Assembly: GCF_900110435.1 (NCBI RefSeq)
Contig: NZ_FODT01000015.1
Span: 1 to 64,000, forward strand
Origin: Rhodopseudomonas pseudopalustris
GTDB taxonomy: Bacteria > Pseudomonadota > Alphaproteobacteria > Rhizobiales > Xanthobacteraceae
Direction: 5' to 3'
DNA: 64,000 nt
Shown here: piece after piece, positions 9,618 through 17,845 of the stretch
Layout: every line of letters begins with the position of its first letter
Position numbering within the stretch: the stretch's first letter is position 1
Position numbers and translations under genes: made by a program
The notes under the pieces: generated by a model
Databases searched by the model: none
Told to the model about the DNA's origin: nothing
What the model saw: only the letters and a program-made list of their open reading frames with translations

Positions 9618-11197
9618 GACGCCTGAAGCACCTCCACGCCGCGGCGGGTAAGCCCGTTCTCGCCCAAGAGATGAATATCGTGAAGAAACCGGATAGCAGG
9701 CCCGAGCCGCGGGTTCGTGAACACGGGACCGTCCTTTTCCCGAAGCCGAATGAGGCCATCATCGGATTCGACGAGGAAGGTGTAGTCGCCTTGGCGCTGG
9801 AATTTGCGGAGAGCAACCCAAAGATGTCGACGCATTACGCGCTCCTCGATAATTCGCGCGACGGCGTCCTGAAACGGCGCGTCACCGACTTGCTCCAGAT
9901 ACCGGCCTTCCGTCAGCAATGAATGAAATGCAGTGAAGTCGAGGTTCTTCAGTTCTTCGGTGATTGCCTGCGTATTGGCGCGAAACGCCCTGTGGAGGAT
10001 GGCGAGAAGCGTGAGGGCGTTTCGAGCGACATCCGCCGAGCAGCGGTGAATCGGGCGGCGGGCCGCCATGATAGCATTTACGAGGGCGAATTCACTGTCT
10101 TGGATATTCGGATCGCCGGGGTTGGCGCCGGGCGGCAAGCTTAAGACAAAGGCATTCCAAGAAGGGGGCGGATGGGTTGACGTTGAGGTGATCTCATCCA
10201 CGCACCGCGCGATCAACGAAGATGGGGCGATGCCGCGCGGGTACTCGTCCAGTGTGTCCAGAATGTATTTCAGCAGGCATTCGAGAGCGACATGGCACAG
10301 ATCATTCGCATGATAGAGCCGCCAGCGCTCGGTCTGCGCCTGCAGTTGTTGCGCGGCGGGTGTGAATAATCGGCCTTCTTGGTCCTTGCCAGCGTAGAGG
10401 GTCCACCGCACGTCATCCGGTGTTGGCGCGCGCTGAATTTGTTTCGCGATGGTCAGGATCAACAGCAGGCTTGCACGCCGGGAGGTGGCGGCCTCATCTT
10501 GCGGGCCAATGCGACCGAAGAGAATGTCTTCGTAGAGCTTGCGCTCAGTCCCGCCGTTCCGGATCCCGGACGGAGCGAGGCGTACAAATGCGTCGAGATC
10601 GCGAACGGATACTCGGCCGCGCTGGATCGCGTCGTAGAACTGACCGGACAGCTCCCCTAGTTCCTTGTCAAAAGCGAGCGCCAGCTTCTCACCGAGGTCA
10701 ACACTGGGGAGGGCGATAGCGTGCTCTCGTGACGGATCAAAGATCCCGATCTGGAAAAGCTGGCTCGCGTATGCCAACCCATAGGCGCCCCAATCGACTG
10801 CGAAATAGTAGTCCGGGGTTTCTTTTCTGGTCTTGGCGGCCTCCGCAAAGTCGATCGTGCGGCCGTGCAAATTGTCGAGTGTCTTTTGGGCCCAGTCGCT
10901 GCCGGTAACGCCGCCCTCGTCACCCCGGCGCTGTGCGATGAGCGCATAGAGCGCCTCGGCACGGCGTATCATCCGCTGCCAGGTTTGCGGATTGGTATCG
11001 CCAATGCGCTTGGCGTAGACCCAGCTAAGCCAAGCGTAGAGTCCATAATATCGCATCCGCAGCGTCACGTTGCCGATGCCGGGTATCAGCGTTTGGTACA
11101 GCGTGACGCTGCTATTCTGCATCCCCAGGGGATCAAGTCCGTTCTTCTTGCGGTACTCGGTCCATTCGGGAAAATTGACTACGGCCACAGCGCTCAC
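9614..11197 (-). CDS. Uncharacterised partner of the PLD-fold protein
   Basis: A 527-residue cytoplasmic protein that I do not recognise. The N-terminus contains a distinctive stretch (NFPEWTEYRKKNGLDPL, then a Tyr/Trp-rich segment with MRYYGLYAWLSWVYAKR), followed by mostly helical sequence rich in Arg and Leu; no catalytic motif is visible. It starts at a GTG (11195-11197); a second GTG nine bases downstream is an alternative. The stop overlaps the PLD gene start by 4 bp, so the two form one translational unit. By position it should be the sensor, adaptor or regulatory half of a two-gene system, but this is inference. Confidence 0.6.
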   Translation of the reverse strand: MSAVAVVNFPEWTEYRKKNGLDPLGMQNSSVTLYQTLIPGIGNVTLRMRYYGLYAWLSWVYAKRIGDTNPQTWQRMIRRAEALYALIAQRRGDEGGVTGSDWAQKTLDNLHGRTIDFAEAAKTRKETPDYYFAVDWGAYGLAYASQLFQIGIFDPSREHAIALPSVDLGEKLALAFDKELGELSGQFYDAIQRGRVSVRDLDAFVRLAPSGIRNGGTERKLYEDILFGRIGPQDEAATSRRASLLLILTIAKQIQRAPTPDDVRWTLYAGKDQEGRLFTPAAQQLQAQTERWRLYHANDLCHVALECLLKYILDTLDEYPRGIAPSSLIARCVDEITSTSTHPPPSWNAFVLSLPPGANPGDPNIQDSEFALVNAIMAARRPIHRCSADVARNALTLLAILHRAFRANTQAITEELKNLDFTAFHSLLTEGRYLEQVGDAPFQDAVARIIEERVMRRHLWVALRKFQRQGDYTFLVESDDGLIRLREKDGPVFTNPRLGPAIRFLHDIHLLGENGLTRRGVEVLQAS

Positions 11198-11370
11198 GGA
11201 GGCACCTGTCGCTAGGAAGGTGAAGTGACTTCCTTATGCCGCAGCTTCGCGGAACCTGGCGAGCGATACCTTCTTTCCGCCCCTTTGTTCGGTCTCGAGC
11301 ATGTACCGTTCGACGCCCGGCCGGTGTCAGTGCTGGAAGTGCGTCAGGCCGCCCCAGCCCTCGGGAAAAC

Positions 11371-11423
11371 TTGACAAATCAGCCAGGCGAAGACTTAGTG
11401 TCCTCTGTCCGAGGACAGAGGAC
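11371..11423 (+). promoter_or_regulatory. Promoter with 24-bp perfect palindromic operator
   Basis: A consensus -35 TTGACA lies at 11371-11376. About 17 bp downstream is a weak -10 (CTTAGT), then a perfect inverted repeat GTCCTCTGTCC-GA-GGACAGAGGAC at 11400-11423, ending 14 bp before the ATG at 11438. A dyad covering the transcription start is typical of autorepression by the first gene product of a toxin-antitoxin or defence operon. The dyad is seen directly; the repressor identity is inferred. Confidence 0.6.
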
Positions 11424-11437
11424 AGATCGGTGATGCC

Positions 11438-11992
11438 ATGAAAACTCAGGATATTGTCGTCCTGCTCAAGCTTGTGAGCTTGCAAGATCATGAAACAGCA
11501 GGCGGAACGAACCACCACCGAGATGGCGAGGACCCGTACTCCGTGAGAGGGCTCGAGGCTTCTCTCGGGATCAGCAAAACGGAAATCGGGGCCTCGATCA
11601 AGCGCAGTCTCGCATCCGGCATAGCGATCAAGGATCGCAACACGAACCGCCCAAATCCCAATCGCAGAAATCTGCGCGATTTTATCACCTACGGGCTGAA
11701 GTTTGTTTTTCCGGCAAAGCCAGGTCCGATGCAGCGCGGTTTGCCGACAGCTTTCGCCGCCCCTGTCCTGAAAGAGTCACTCCACAGCGCGGGCAGCCTG
11801 ATTCACGTCTGGCCCTATGCTCGTGGCTACGAGATGGGGCAGTCTATCGAACCGCTATTTAAGACCGTGCCGGAAGCTGCCGAGAAGGATGAGCGCCTCT
11901 ACGCCTATTTGGCGCTCGTTGACGCAATACGGCTCGGCAATCAGCGCGAGGCGAACCTTGCCGCCAATCTGCTTAAGGAGAGGCTGGGATGA
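11438..11992 (+). CDS. Probable winged-helix regulator/antitoxin of NTase operon
   Basis: A 184-residue basic protein. Residues 28-60 (YSVRGLEASLGISKTEIGASIKRSLASGI) look like a helix-turn-helix with a recognition helix, and the following segment is rich in Arg and Asn. It is the first gene downstream of a large palindromic operator and overlaps the nucleotidyltransferase gene by 4 bp (ATGA). Winged-helix proteins paired with AbiEii-like nucleotidyltransferases are usual, with the DNA-binding protein acting as antitoxin and autorepressor. That role fits the context but is not proven by the sequence. The start at 11438 has only a weak ribosome site. Confidence 0.6.
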   Translation: MKTQDIVVLLKLVSLQDHETAGGTNHHRDGEDPYSVRGLEASLGISKTEIGASIKRSLASGIAIKDRNTNRPNPNRRNLRDFITYGLKFVFPAKPGPMQRGLPTAFAAPVLKESLHSAGSLIHVWPYARGYEMGQSIEPLFKTVPEAAEKDERLYAYLALVDAIRLGNQREANLAANLLKERLG

Positions 11993-12690
11993 CGATCCAA
12001 GGCCGTCTCAAGGAGATGCTGACGACGGTTGCCGTCGCGCTCGGCGACGAACTTCTTGCGCGACTGGTCTTTGTGGGCGGCTGTACAACCGCTCTGTACA
12101 TAACCGATCCCGTCACGCTCGAGGGAGTCCGAGCCACAGATGATGTCGACCTGATTGTGGATCTCGCCGGCTTCCCGGCGTGGGCACAGCTCGTGGAGCA
12201 ACTTCGCCAGCAAGGCTTCTCCGAGGCAGCCGACGAGAATGTCATATGTCGGATGAAGCTCGGCGAGCTCAAGGTCGACTTTATGCCGGACGACGAGGCG
12301 ATCCTCGGCTTCAGCAATCGCTGGTACGCAAACGGGATCGAAACAGCCGTTCAGACGTCTCTGGATGACGCCATCACCATCCGTCGTCTCACCGCGCCAT
12401 TGTTCATCGCAACCAAGCTGGAAGCTTATCGCGGAAGAGGGGCTGGCGACCTGATCGGCAGCCGCGACGCCGAGGACATACTCCTCGTCATTGATGGCCG
12501 GCCGGAATTGGTTGACGAAGTTGCTGCCGCCGATGGGGACGTTCGCGCCTACATTGCGGAGGAATGCAAAAGCCTACTTGCAGATCGCGACTTCGATCAT
12601 TTCCTCCAGGGAAATATTCGCGGGCCGGAGGGACGCGCTAATATTGTGCGCGACCGCGTCATCGCACTGAGCAAGCTCGGCGGCGACTGA
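11989..12690 (+). CDS. AbiEii/MNT-type nucleotidyltransferase-fold protein
   Basis: A 233-residue protein with the nucleotidyltransferase core: G30-G31 with a hydrophobic strand before it (LVFVGGCTTAL), then ATDDVDLIVDL supplying the D-x-D metal site (about D52 and D54), and SRDAEDILLVI further on as in AbiEii-like proteins. Such enzymes transfer nucleotides to tRNA, proteins or other NTases and act as toxins or antitoxins. It is translationally coupled to the upstream regulator, and its stop lies 1 bp before the PP2C-like gene, so three genes form one operon. It is not closely similar to the AbiEii homologue at 14758-15846. Confidence 0.75.
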   Translation: MTIQGRLKEMLTTVAVALGDELLARLVFVGGCTTALYITDPVTLEGVRATDDVDLIVDLAGFPAWAQLVEQLRQQGFSEAADENVICRMKLGELKVDFMPDDEAILGFSNRWYANGIETAVQTSLDDAITIRRLTAPLFIATKLEAYRGRGAGDLIGSRDAEDILLVIDGRPELVDEVAAADGDVRAYIAEECKSLLADRDFDHFLQGNIRGPEGRANIVRDRVIALSKLGGD

Positions 12691-12691
12691 C

Positions 12692-13588
12692 ATGGCCTTC
12701 GCAATCCAATGGCAGAGCCAGCAGGGAACGAGAACGCCTGACAACCGGGACTGTGCAGGGATCGGCATACGGCAAACGGACATCCTCGCCATCGTCCTTG
12801 ACGGTTCGAGCTCCGGAGCAAACAGCGGAGCGTTCGCCTGGGAGATTGCGCGCCGAATGGTCGATTGGTTTGTGTCGACGGAACAGGCAATCACTGCGGC
12901 AGTCCTGACTGCGCAGCTTCGGGCGACGCATGCCGAACTCGCGACGGATTTCCGGCAGGATTCGGCGAGCTACCTCCTGATACACCTCGGCGATGGGCAA
13001 GAGGCGCTCATCCTGCACGCAGGCGATTGCTTGGTTGGCGATTGCTCACCGACAGGTCAGGTATCCTGGCTGGTCCAACCGCACACACTCGCAAACGCCG
13101 TAGCGCCCATGAAGATCAGCGAACTCGCGAAGGATGTCAGTCGTCATCGTCTCACACGAAGCTTCCGCTCGCGAGAATTTGTCGAACCAGCCACCTGTTC
13201 AATCTCGTCGGACAAGACGACGCTGCTTGTGGCAACGGATGGATTTTGGGCTGAGCTTGATGAGGCACAACAGGGCGCGTTCATCCATGGACGCATGACG
13301 GAGCACACCGGAGAGGGAGATGATCGCAGCGTGCTTCAAATAATGCGGATTGGCGGAGATGGATCGACCAAGGTCTCAGGGACTGAAGCTCCACGCAAGA
13401 TCTACATAAAAGGGCGCGAGAGAAGGAATGGTGGAACGCGGCGAAAGCCAATAGGAAGTAACCTACGACATCAATCCATCGAAAGCCGCGGATTTGAGAA
13501 AATGCGTGAACGGCGGCCGGCCGTCGGGATGCACCGGCAGCCTCACCCTGTCAGAGGCGCTCGATGTCGGCCGCCAGGGTTGTCCTGA
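12692..13588 (+). CDS. PP2C-like serine/threonine phosphatase
   Basis: A 298-residue protein carrying the main PP2C/SpoIIE metal-site motifs: D20 in NRDCAGIG, D37-G38 in VLDGSSSG, GDC at 111-113, D183-G184 in ATDGFW and D210-D211 in GDDRSV. This makes it a probable Mn/Mg-dependent protein phosphatase. The catalytic domain ends near residue 220; the last 75 residues are very basic and look unstructured, possibly read-through of a degraded end. The ATG is 1 bp after the nucleotidyltransferase stop. A phosphatase here suggests that the operon uses reversible phosphorylation or removal of a transferred group, which is inference. Confidence 0.72.
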   Translation: MAFAIQWQSQQGTRTPDNRDCAGIGIRQTDILAIVLDGSSSGANSGAFAWEIARRMVDWFVSTEQAITAAVLTAQLRATHAELATDFRQDSASYLLIHLGDGQEALILHAGDCLVGDCSPTGQVSWLVQPHTLANAVAPMKISELAKDVSRHRLTRSFRSREFVEPATCSISSDKTTLLVATDGFWAELDEAQQGAFIHGRMTEHTGEGDDRSVLQIMRIGGDGSTKVSGTEAPRKIYIKGRERRNGGTRRKPIGSNLRHQSIESRGFEKMRERRPAVGMHRQPHPVRGARCRPPGLS

Positions 13589-13659
13589 TTGAACTTAGGC
13601 GAACGGCTATTAGCTTCGACGCCTGCAGGAAGGTCATGCAGGCCGGAATCATCCCAGGG

Positions 13660-14745
13660 CTAGAAGAGATATTGTTCGTCGGCCCAGCGCAGCAGCACCT
13701 TGGCATCGTGCTCGGGGAGGCGGACACGCGCCTCGCGCAGGCCTTGCGCGATCGCCTCGCCGACTGCGGGAGAGACTTTGTTGCCGTGCGTCATGAAGAA
13801 AAACCACGCGAACGGCAGGCCCATCTCCCGGTCGATCGCCTCAACGCGATCCATAAGGATGTGAACGGAAGAATCGCCCGCCTCCAAGTGCTCTTCCGGC
13901 AGACGCAGCGGACGAGGAATGAAGGCGAGCTCGCGCTCACCCTTGTGTTCGTAGTCCCTGATGTCGAGGGCCCAATGCTCGTAGACGCGGCTCGTGCGCG
14001 CGCTCGACTCCTCCCAGTCCTGAAAGAAGCGGACCTCGCGCGGCGTGAAATCGAAGTAGTTGGGCTGCAGATCGAGAAACGGTGTCCGCGTGCCGTCGGA
14101 GCCCACCCAGACGCGCCGCTCCAGTTCCGGCCGTCGCGCCTCCCGCTTGTCGCGTTCGAGGCGCGCGCAGCGCGCGAGAAAAGTACGGACATACACGACG
14201 CTGCTGGTGCGATTCAGGCTGTAAAGCGGACCCGCAAGCACCTTGTCAGCTGACATTTCGTCGTGGCTGATCCACGACGGATCGAGCAGTTCCTCCTCGC
14301 CCCACGGCCGACGGGATGGGTTCACGATCGGACCCGCGCACCACTCGGTCTCGCGACCGAGCGAAATCTGCACATAGTCAGCGGCGCTGGGTCCTGTCGG
14401 CGCGAAAGCATAGACGCTGTTGCCGTGCCATTCCGAGATCTGGAGATCTGTGTCCTGCAACCGTCGCCAGACGGCCGCGATGTCTCCATTGTCTTTCGCA
14501 AGCTCGACTTTCATCCACGGACGATACTCGGCGATCCGCATTCCGTCGACGGCCAGCACCGAGCGCGTGTCCCGCCAATACTGGTCGTCGATGTTCGACG
14601 CCGAAAATGCAAATCCCGGGAAGGCGCGACTCAATGCCGCCGCCAAAGCGGTCTCGTCGGCGCCCGCCGACAGACGCGCCAGGACGGCCTCGACCGAGCC
14701 GTGGTCAGGCAGTCTGGTAGGTGCGTTCTCCGAAATCTCAGCCAT
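13660..14745 (-). CDS. Uncharacterised third gene of the AbiE-type operon
   Basis: A 361-residue protein with no motif that I recognise. It is rich in Trp, Tyr and Arg, has no signal peptide or membrane span, and contains conserved-looking aromatic blocks such as RIAEYRPWMKVEL near the N-terminus, LQPNYFDFTPREVRFF mid-protein and LPFAWFFFMTHGN near the C-terminus. It starts 12 bp downstream of the AbiEii-like stop, so it is the third gene of that operon. It may be an accessory effector or target modulator. The open frame is clear; function is unknown. Confidence 0.55.
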   Translation of the reverse strand: MAEISENAPTRLPDHGSVEAVLARLSAGADETALAAALSRAFPGFAFSASNIDDQYWRDTRSVLAVDGMRIAEYRPWMKVELAKDNGDIAAVWRRLQDTDLQISEWHGNSVYAFAPTGPSAADYVQISLGRETEWCAGPIVNPSRRPWGEEELLDPSWISHDEMSADKVLAGPLYSLNRTSSVVYVRTFLARCARLERDKREARRPELERRVWVGSDGTRTPFLDLQPNYFDFTPREVRFFQDWEESSARTSRVYEHWALDIRDYEHKGERELAFIPRPLRLPEEHLEAGDSSVHILMDRVEAIDREMGLPFAWFFFMTHGNKVSPAVGEAIAQGLREARVRLPEHDAKVLLRWADEQYLF

Positions 14746-14757
14746 GTGGCCACCTTA

Positions 14758-15846
14758 TCATTTCGGGCCCGCGCGGTCCTTGACCGGCTTCGCGCGGTCG
14801 CCCGCCGCACCGCCATTTACAGAGCGTTCGATCGCTTCAATTGACGCCATAATTTCCTCAAGCGAAGGCGCCGCGCCGAAAATCATCGCCGTCATGTTCG
14901 AATAGTCGCGGGTGAGGCCGGGAACCATCTTCGAAGTTGGTACAAGCGCGAACGAGCCAGCCACGGCAGAAGCGAGGTCGTAATCGGGCCGGTTGAAAAA
15001 CATTCGCGCATGTCGGACGCAGTCGGCGCCCAAGTCCGCGTCGGCGAGGGCTGTCTTGCCGGCCTCGGACGCGAAGAGGCAATGCAGGTCGTAGAAGTGG
15101 CGTGAGATGCGCTGCCCTTCCTGCCTCAGTTCGCCGCGACGCTCGAACCAGCGACGCAAGCCGTGCGCGATCACGACCTTGTCCCAAAACGTGCGCGTTG
15201 CGTCGATCGTGGTGACGTTAGGCACCAACAGATCGAGGTCTGCGGCTTCATCTGCAATGTAAGGACGGATGTCCGCAGGATGGTTCGGGTCGAGCGCCGA
15301 CTTCGCTCCCGATTCAATGCGCACCGCAGGACGCACATAAGCGCCGTCCCGCGGCTCGACCTCCGGATACCAGATCAGAAGCGTCTGGGCGTCGGAATCA
15401 ACCTCGTCAATCTCGACGCGTCCTCTTCCTCCCGTGGCCTCGGCAAGTTGTTCAGCCAGGAACGCATGAAGTGGGCCGGTGATGTAGCTACGGCAGGCGT
15501 CCCGGATCGCATCCAGTCGAGCACGACGCTTCTTGTTCGAAAGCGCTTCGAACTCCTCAACCGAAGCAGGCTCTTCGAGATCATCGCGAAACACTGTGAC
15601 GTCGATGTCTTCGGAAAAGCGCTCGATCAGCCCATGCGCCTTCGACAGAGACGTGCCGCCCTTAAACAGCAGACGCGGCCCTCCGGCTGGTCGCTCATGA
15701 TAGAGAGCGTTCAGTGTCCAACAGACCCAAAAGTCCTTCTCAATGTTTCCGATCGGCGCGCCGAGCCGGTTTGCCGTCGTCAAGAAGAGATCGAGCCTTT
15801 CGTTCGCTGGCGCGAGAATGACCTTGTTATAGGCGGCGCTGCTCAC
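14758..15846 (-). CDS. AbiEii/AbiGii-family nucleotidyltransferase toxin
   Basis: A 362-residue member of the AbiEii toxin family. Diagnostic motifs are visible: KDFWVCW at residues 37-43, KGGTSLSKAHGLI starting at 62, and SEDIDVTV at 78-85 with the catalytic D-x-D. Known AbiEii proteins are GTP-binding nucleotidyltransferases, and MenT homologues modify the tRNA acceptor end and stop translation. The gene overlaps the AbiEi-like antitoxin by 4 bp (15843-15846), the classic antitoxin-toxin coupling. The C-terminal 20 residues are basic and may be disordered. Confidence 0.88.
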   Translation of the reverse strand: MSSAAYNKVILAPANERLDLFLTTANRLGAPIGNIEKDFWVCWTLNALYHERPAGGPRLLFKGGTSLSKAHGLIERFSEDIDVTVFRDDLEEPASVEEFEALSNKKRRARLDAIRDACRSYITGPLHAFLAEQLAEATGGRGRVEIDEVDSDAQTLLIWYPEVEPRDGAYVRPAVRIESGAKSALDPNHPADIRPYIADEAADLDLLVPNVTTIDATRTFWDKVVIAHGLRRWFERRGELRQEGQRISRHFYDLHCLFASEAGKTALADADLGADCVRHARMFFNRPDYDLASAVAGSFALVPTSKMVPGLTRDYSNMTAMIFGAAPSLEEIMASIEAIERSVNGGAAGDRAKPVKDRAGPK

Positions 15847-16514
15847 GCGCGAGTCTCTGGCACGGCGTCGGCGGATCCGAGCAAAGGTCTGAGAAAATCC
15901 TGCATCCAGATCGGCATTGCCGCCAGGCCTGCGCGAAGATCGTCGCAGATCTCCTTTCCATGCTCGGGATTCTTGAACAGTCTGTTGAGGCCGTTCTTTA
16001 TGGCCTCCCGATCATTGTCCCCCTCCATCATATCTTGCATCCAATAAAGCGCTTGAACGACCCGCATGCCAGGGCGTCCAGCCCAATAGAGACGGCTCGG
16101 CGCCGCCGCCTTGAAATGGATAACCTGCTTTCCGAGCTTGATCGGTTTCAGACGGGCGTCGATGAGGACCTCAATGCGCGCCGGTACGGCTGTGGTGAGA
16201 CCAAGATCGTTCGCGGCCGTCATTCCGTCGACCACGATGCGAGCCTGGTCGCGGCGTGCCACAGCTCTGATCACGGCTCGATAGTCGGGGACCCCGACCT
16301 TGCTCATGAGTTTGCTCATTCGCGGCCGGTCGTAGAGTCCACGGTCGATACGGCGTAACTCGCCAGCGGCGACGAGGCGCTGCAGCGTCTTGTCGACGGC
16401 CGCACGACTGCCGAGATCGGCGAAATCGCTCGGCGTCCATACCTCTCCAGGAGGTGCCACGTTGATACGGGCGAGGAGTCGCGGCCGGAGGTCTGTGGTC
16501 GGTTTATCAAGCAT
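15843..16514 (-). CDS. AbiEi-like (DUF6088-type) winged-helix antitoxin
   Basis: A 223-residue protein with an N-terminal winged helix (VWTPSDFADLGSRAAVDKTL to GELRRIDRGLYDRPR, about residues 20-62), the AbiEi/DUF6088 layout, followed by an antitoxin domain. It is coupled to the AbiEii toxin by a 4-bp overlap. The frame stays open for 53 codons further upstream, but the ATG at 16512-16514 is preferred. The extra upstream sequence consists of operator-like inverted repeats, and the homologous region begins here. AbiEi proteins bind such repeats and repress their own operon. Confidence 0.82.
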   Translation of the reverse strand: MLDKPTTDLRPRLLARINVAPPGEVWTPSDFADLGSRAAVDKTLQRLVAAGELRRIDRGLYDRPRMSKLMSKVGVPDYRAVIRAVARRDQARIVVDGMTAANDLGLTTAVPARIEVLIDARLKPIKLGKQVIHFKAAAPSRLYWAGRPGMRVVQALYWMQDMMEGDNDREAIKNGLNRLFKNPEHGKEICDDLRAGLAAMPIWMQDFLRPLLGSADAVPETRA

Positions 16515-16580
16515 GTCCGAAATATGATGCAATTTTCGGACATAAGCAAGGGCGTCCGAATGATGCTGCATTTTTCGGAC
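16515..16580. promoter_or_regulatory. Two tandem inverted-repeat operators of the AbiE operon
   Basis: Two near-identical imperfect palindromes lie immediately upstream of the antitoxin start. The first, 16515-16543, has arms TGTCCGAAA and TTTCGGACA; the second, about 16552-16579, has arms GTCCGAA and TTCGGAC. Each encloses an ATGATGC-type core, so they also form a direct repeat with 36-37 bp period. AbiEi antitoxins are known to bind tandem inverted repeats at their promoter. The antitoxin ATG touches the edge of the first palindrome. Confidence 0.65.
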
Positions 16581-16691
16581 ATGCGCCCGGCTCCCTACCC
16601 AGCCGGTTTCTCCCGGGCGAATACGGCTGCATTGACTCTCTTCGAAACGAGAACAAATATAGAACATACTCAATGCTGAGGCGTTAAGCCC

Positions 16692-17720
16692 TTCGTGGTC
16701 CGCGCGCAGATGAGCACGTTGCCGTGGCTCAAGCCACGCACGTTCTATGATCTGGTGATCGAAGTCGCGAAATCGTGCGGCCCGGTCCGATCCAGGGCGA
16801 CATGGTGCATCCGTATCTGCGCCGACGCGAGGGCAAAGAGGCCGTCTTTTACCCGCGGCCCGAGCTTGAGGCCGTGCTCGGCAAGACGCTCGGCGTACCG
16901 CTGTTTCAAGAGCAGGCCATGAAGGTGTCGATGGGCTGCGCCGGCTTCACCGCCAGCGAGGCGGATCAATTGAGAGACGAAGCATGGCGACGTTCAAGCA
17001 CACCGGCGGCGTCAGCAAGTTTGAAAAGAAGCTGGTCGAAGGGATGGTCGCAAACGGATACACGCGCGAATTTGCCGAAAAGACCTTCAGTCAGCTTGAG
17101 GGTTTCGGCAGCTACGGCTTTCCTGAAAGCCATGTCGCCTCATTCGCGTTGCTCGCTTACGCCTCCTCCTGGATGAAATGCTGGCATCCCGATGTCTTCT
17201 GTTGTGCGCTGCTCAACGCGCAGCCGATGGGCTTTTACGCGCCCGCGCAAGTCGTGCGCGATGCGCGCGCATCCGGTCTCGTTCCTGCGCGATGATCTGC
17301 GGAGTAGCAGCATCGTCACCTGCGCCGAGGCGATGTCTGCGCGTGACGGCCTTTGGCTGGAAGCCGCGGGCTTCGTTCTGGTGCGGCAGATGCCGGACAG
17401 CGCCAAGGGCGTTATATTCATTACGCTGGAGGATGAGAGCGGCATCGCCAATCTGGTGGTCTGGCCGCAGGTGTTTGAGCAATATCGGCGTGTCGTTCTG
17501 TCCGCCGGCATGCTGGCCGTGCGCGGCCGCATCCAGCGGAAAGGCGAGGTGGTGCATCCGGTTGCGCGGCACCTGTCCGACCTCGGCCGAACTTGCCAGC
17601 GTCGGCCGCCGGGACAGCGCCTTTCGTTACCGCATGGCCGCGGCGACGAGCTGCATCACGGCAGTCCGGCGCTCGATCGGCGTGGCCTGCCGAACTCGGC
17701 ATAAAGGGTCTCATCCCGAG
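16692..17720 (+). pseudogene. Decayed error-prone DNA polymerase ImuC/DnaE2 fragment
   Basis: Sequence matching the C-terminal third of ImuC (DnaE2), the LexA-regulated lesion-bypass alpha subunit, is spread over three frames. It begins mid-protein ([22 protein letters not shown]). A 2-bp insertion near 16770 shifts into [17 protein letters not shown], and a second 2-bp insertion near 16975 breaks [15 protein letters not shown]. Around 17265 a block corresponding to some 200 residues is missing between [11 protein letters not shown] and [13 protein letters not shown], and the frame is disturbed again near 17585. The palm-coding N-terminal part is absent. The gene is dead. Confidence 0.85.
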
Positions 17721-17845
17721 CCGGAGACTATGCCGATCAAGCTACCTAAGCCGCGGGACTTCCGATAAAGCCGATCAATCGGCTCGGCATAGTTCTGGCC
17801 TGCGTCTGGATCAACCGCCAACCTGTCGCTGATACGGCGAATGAG

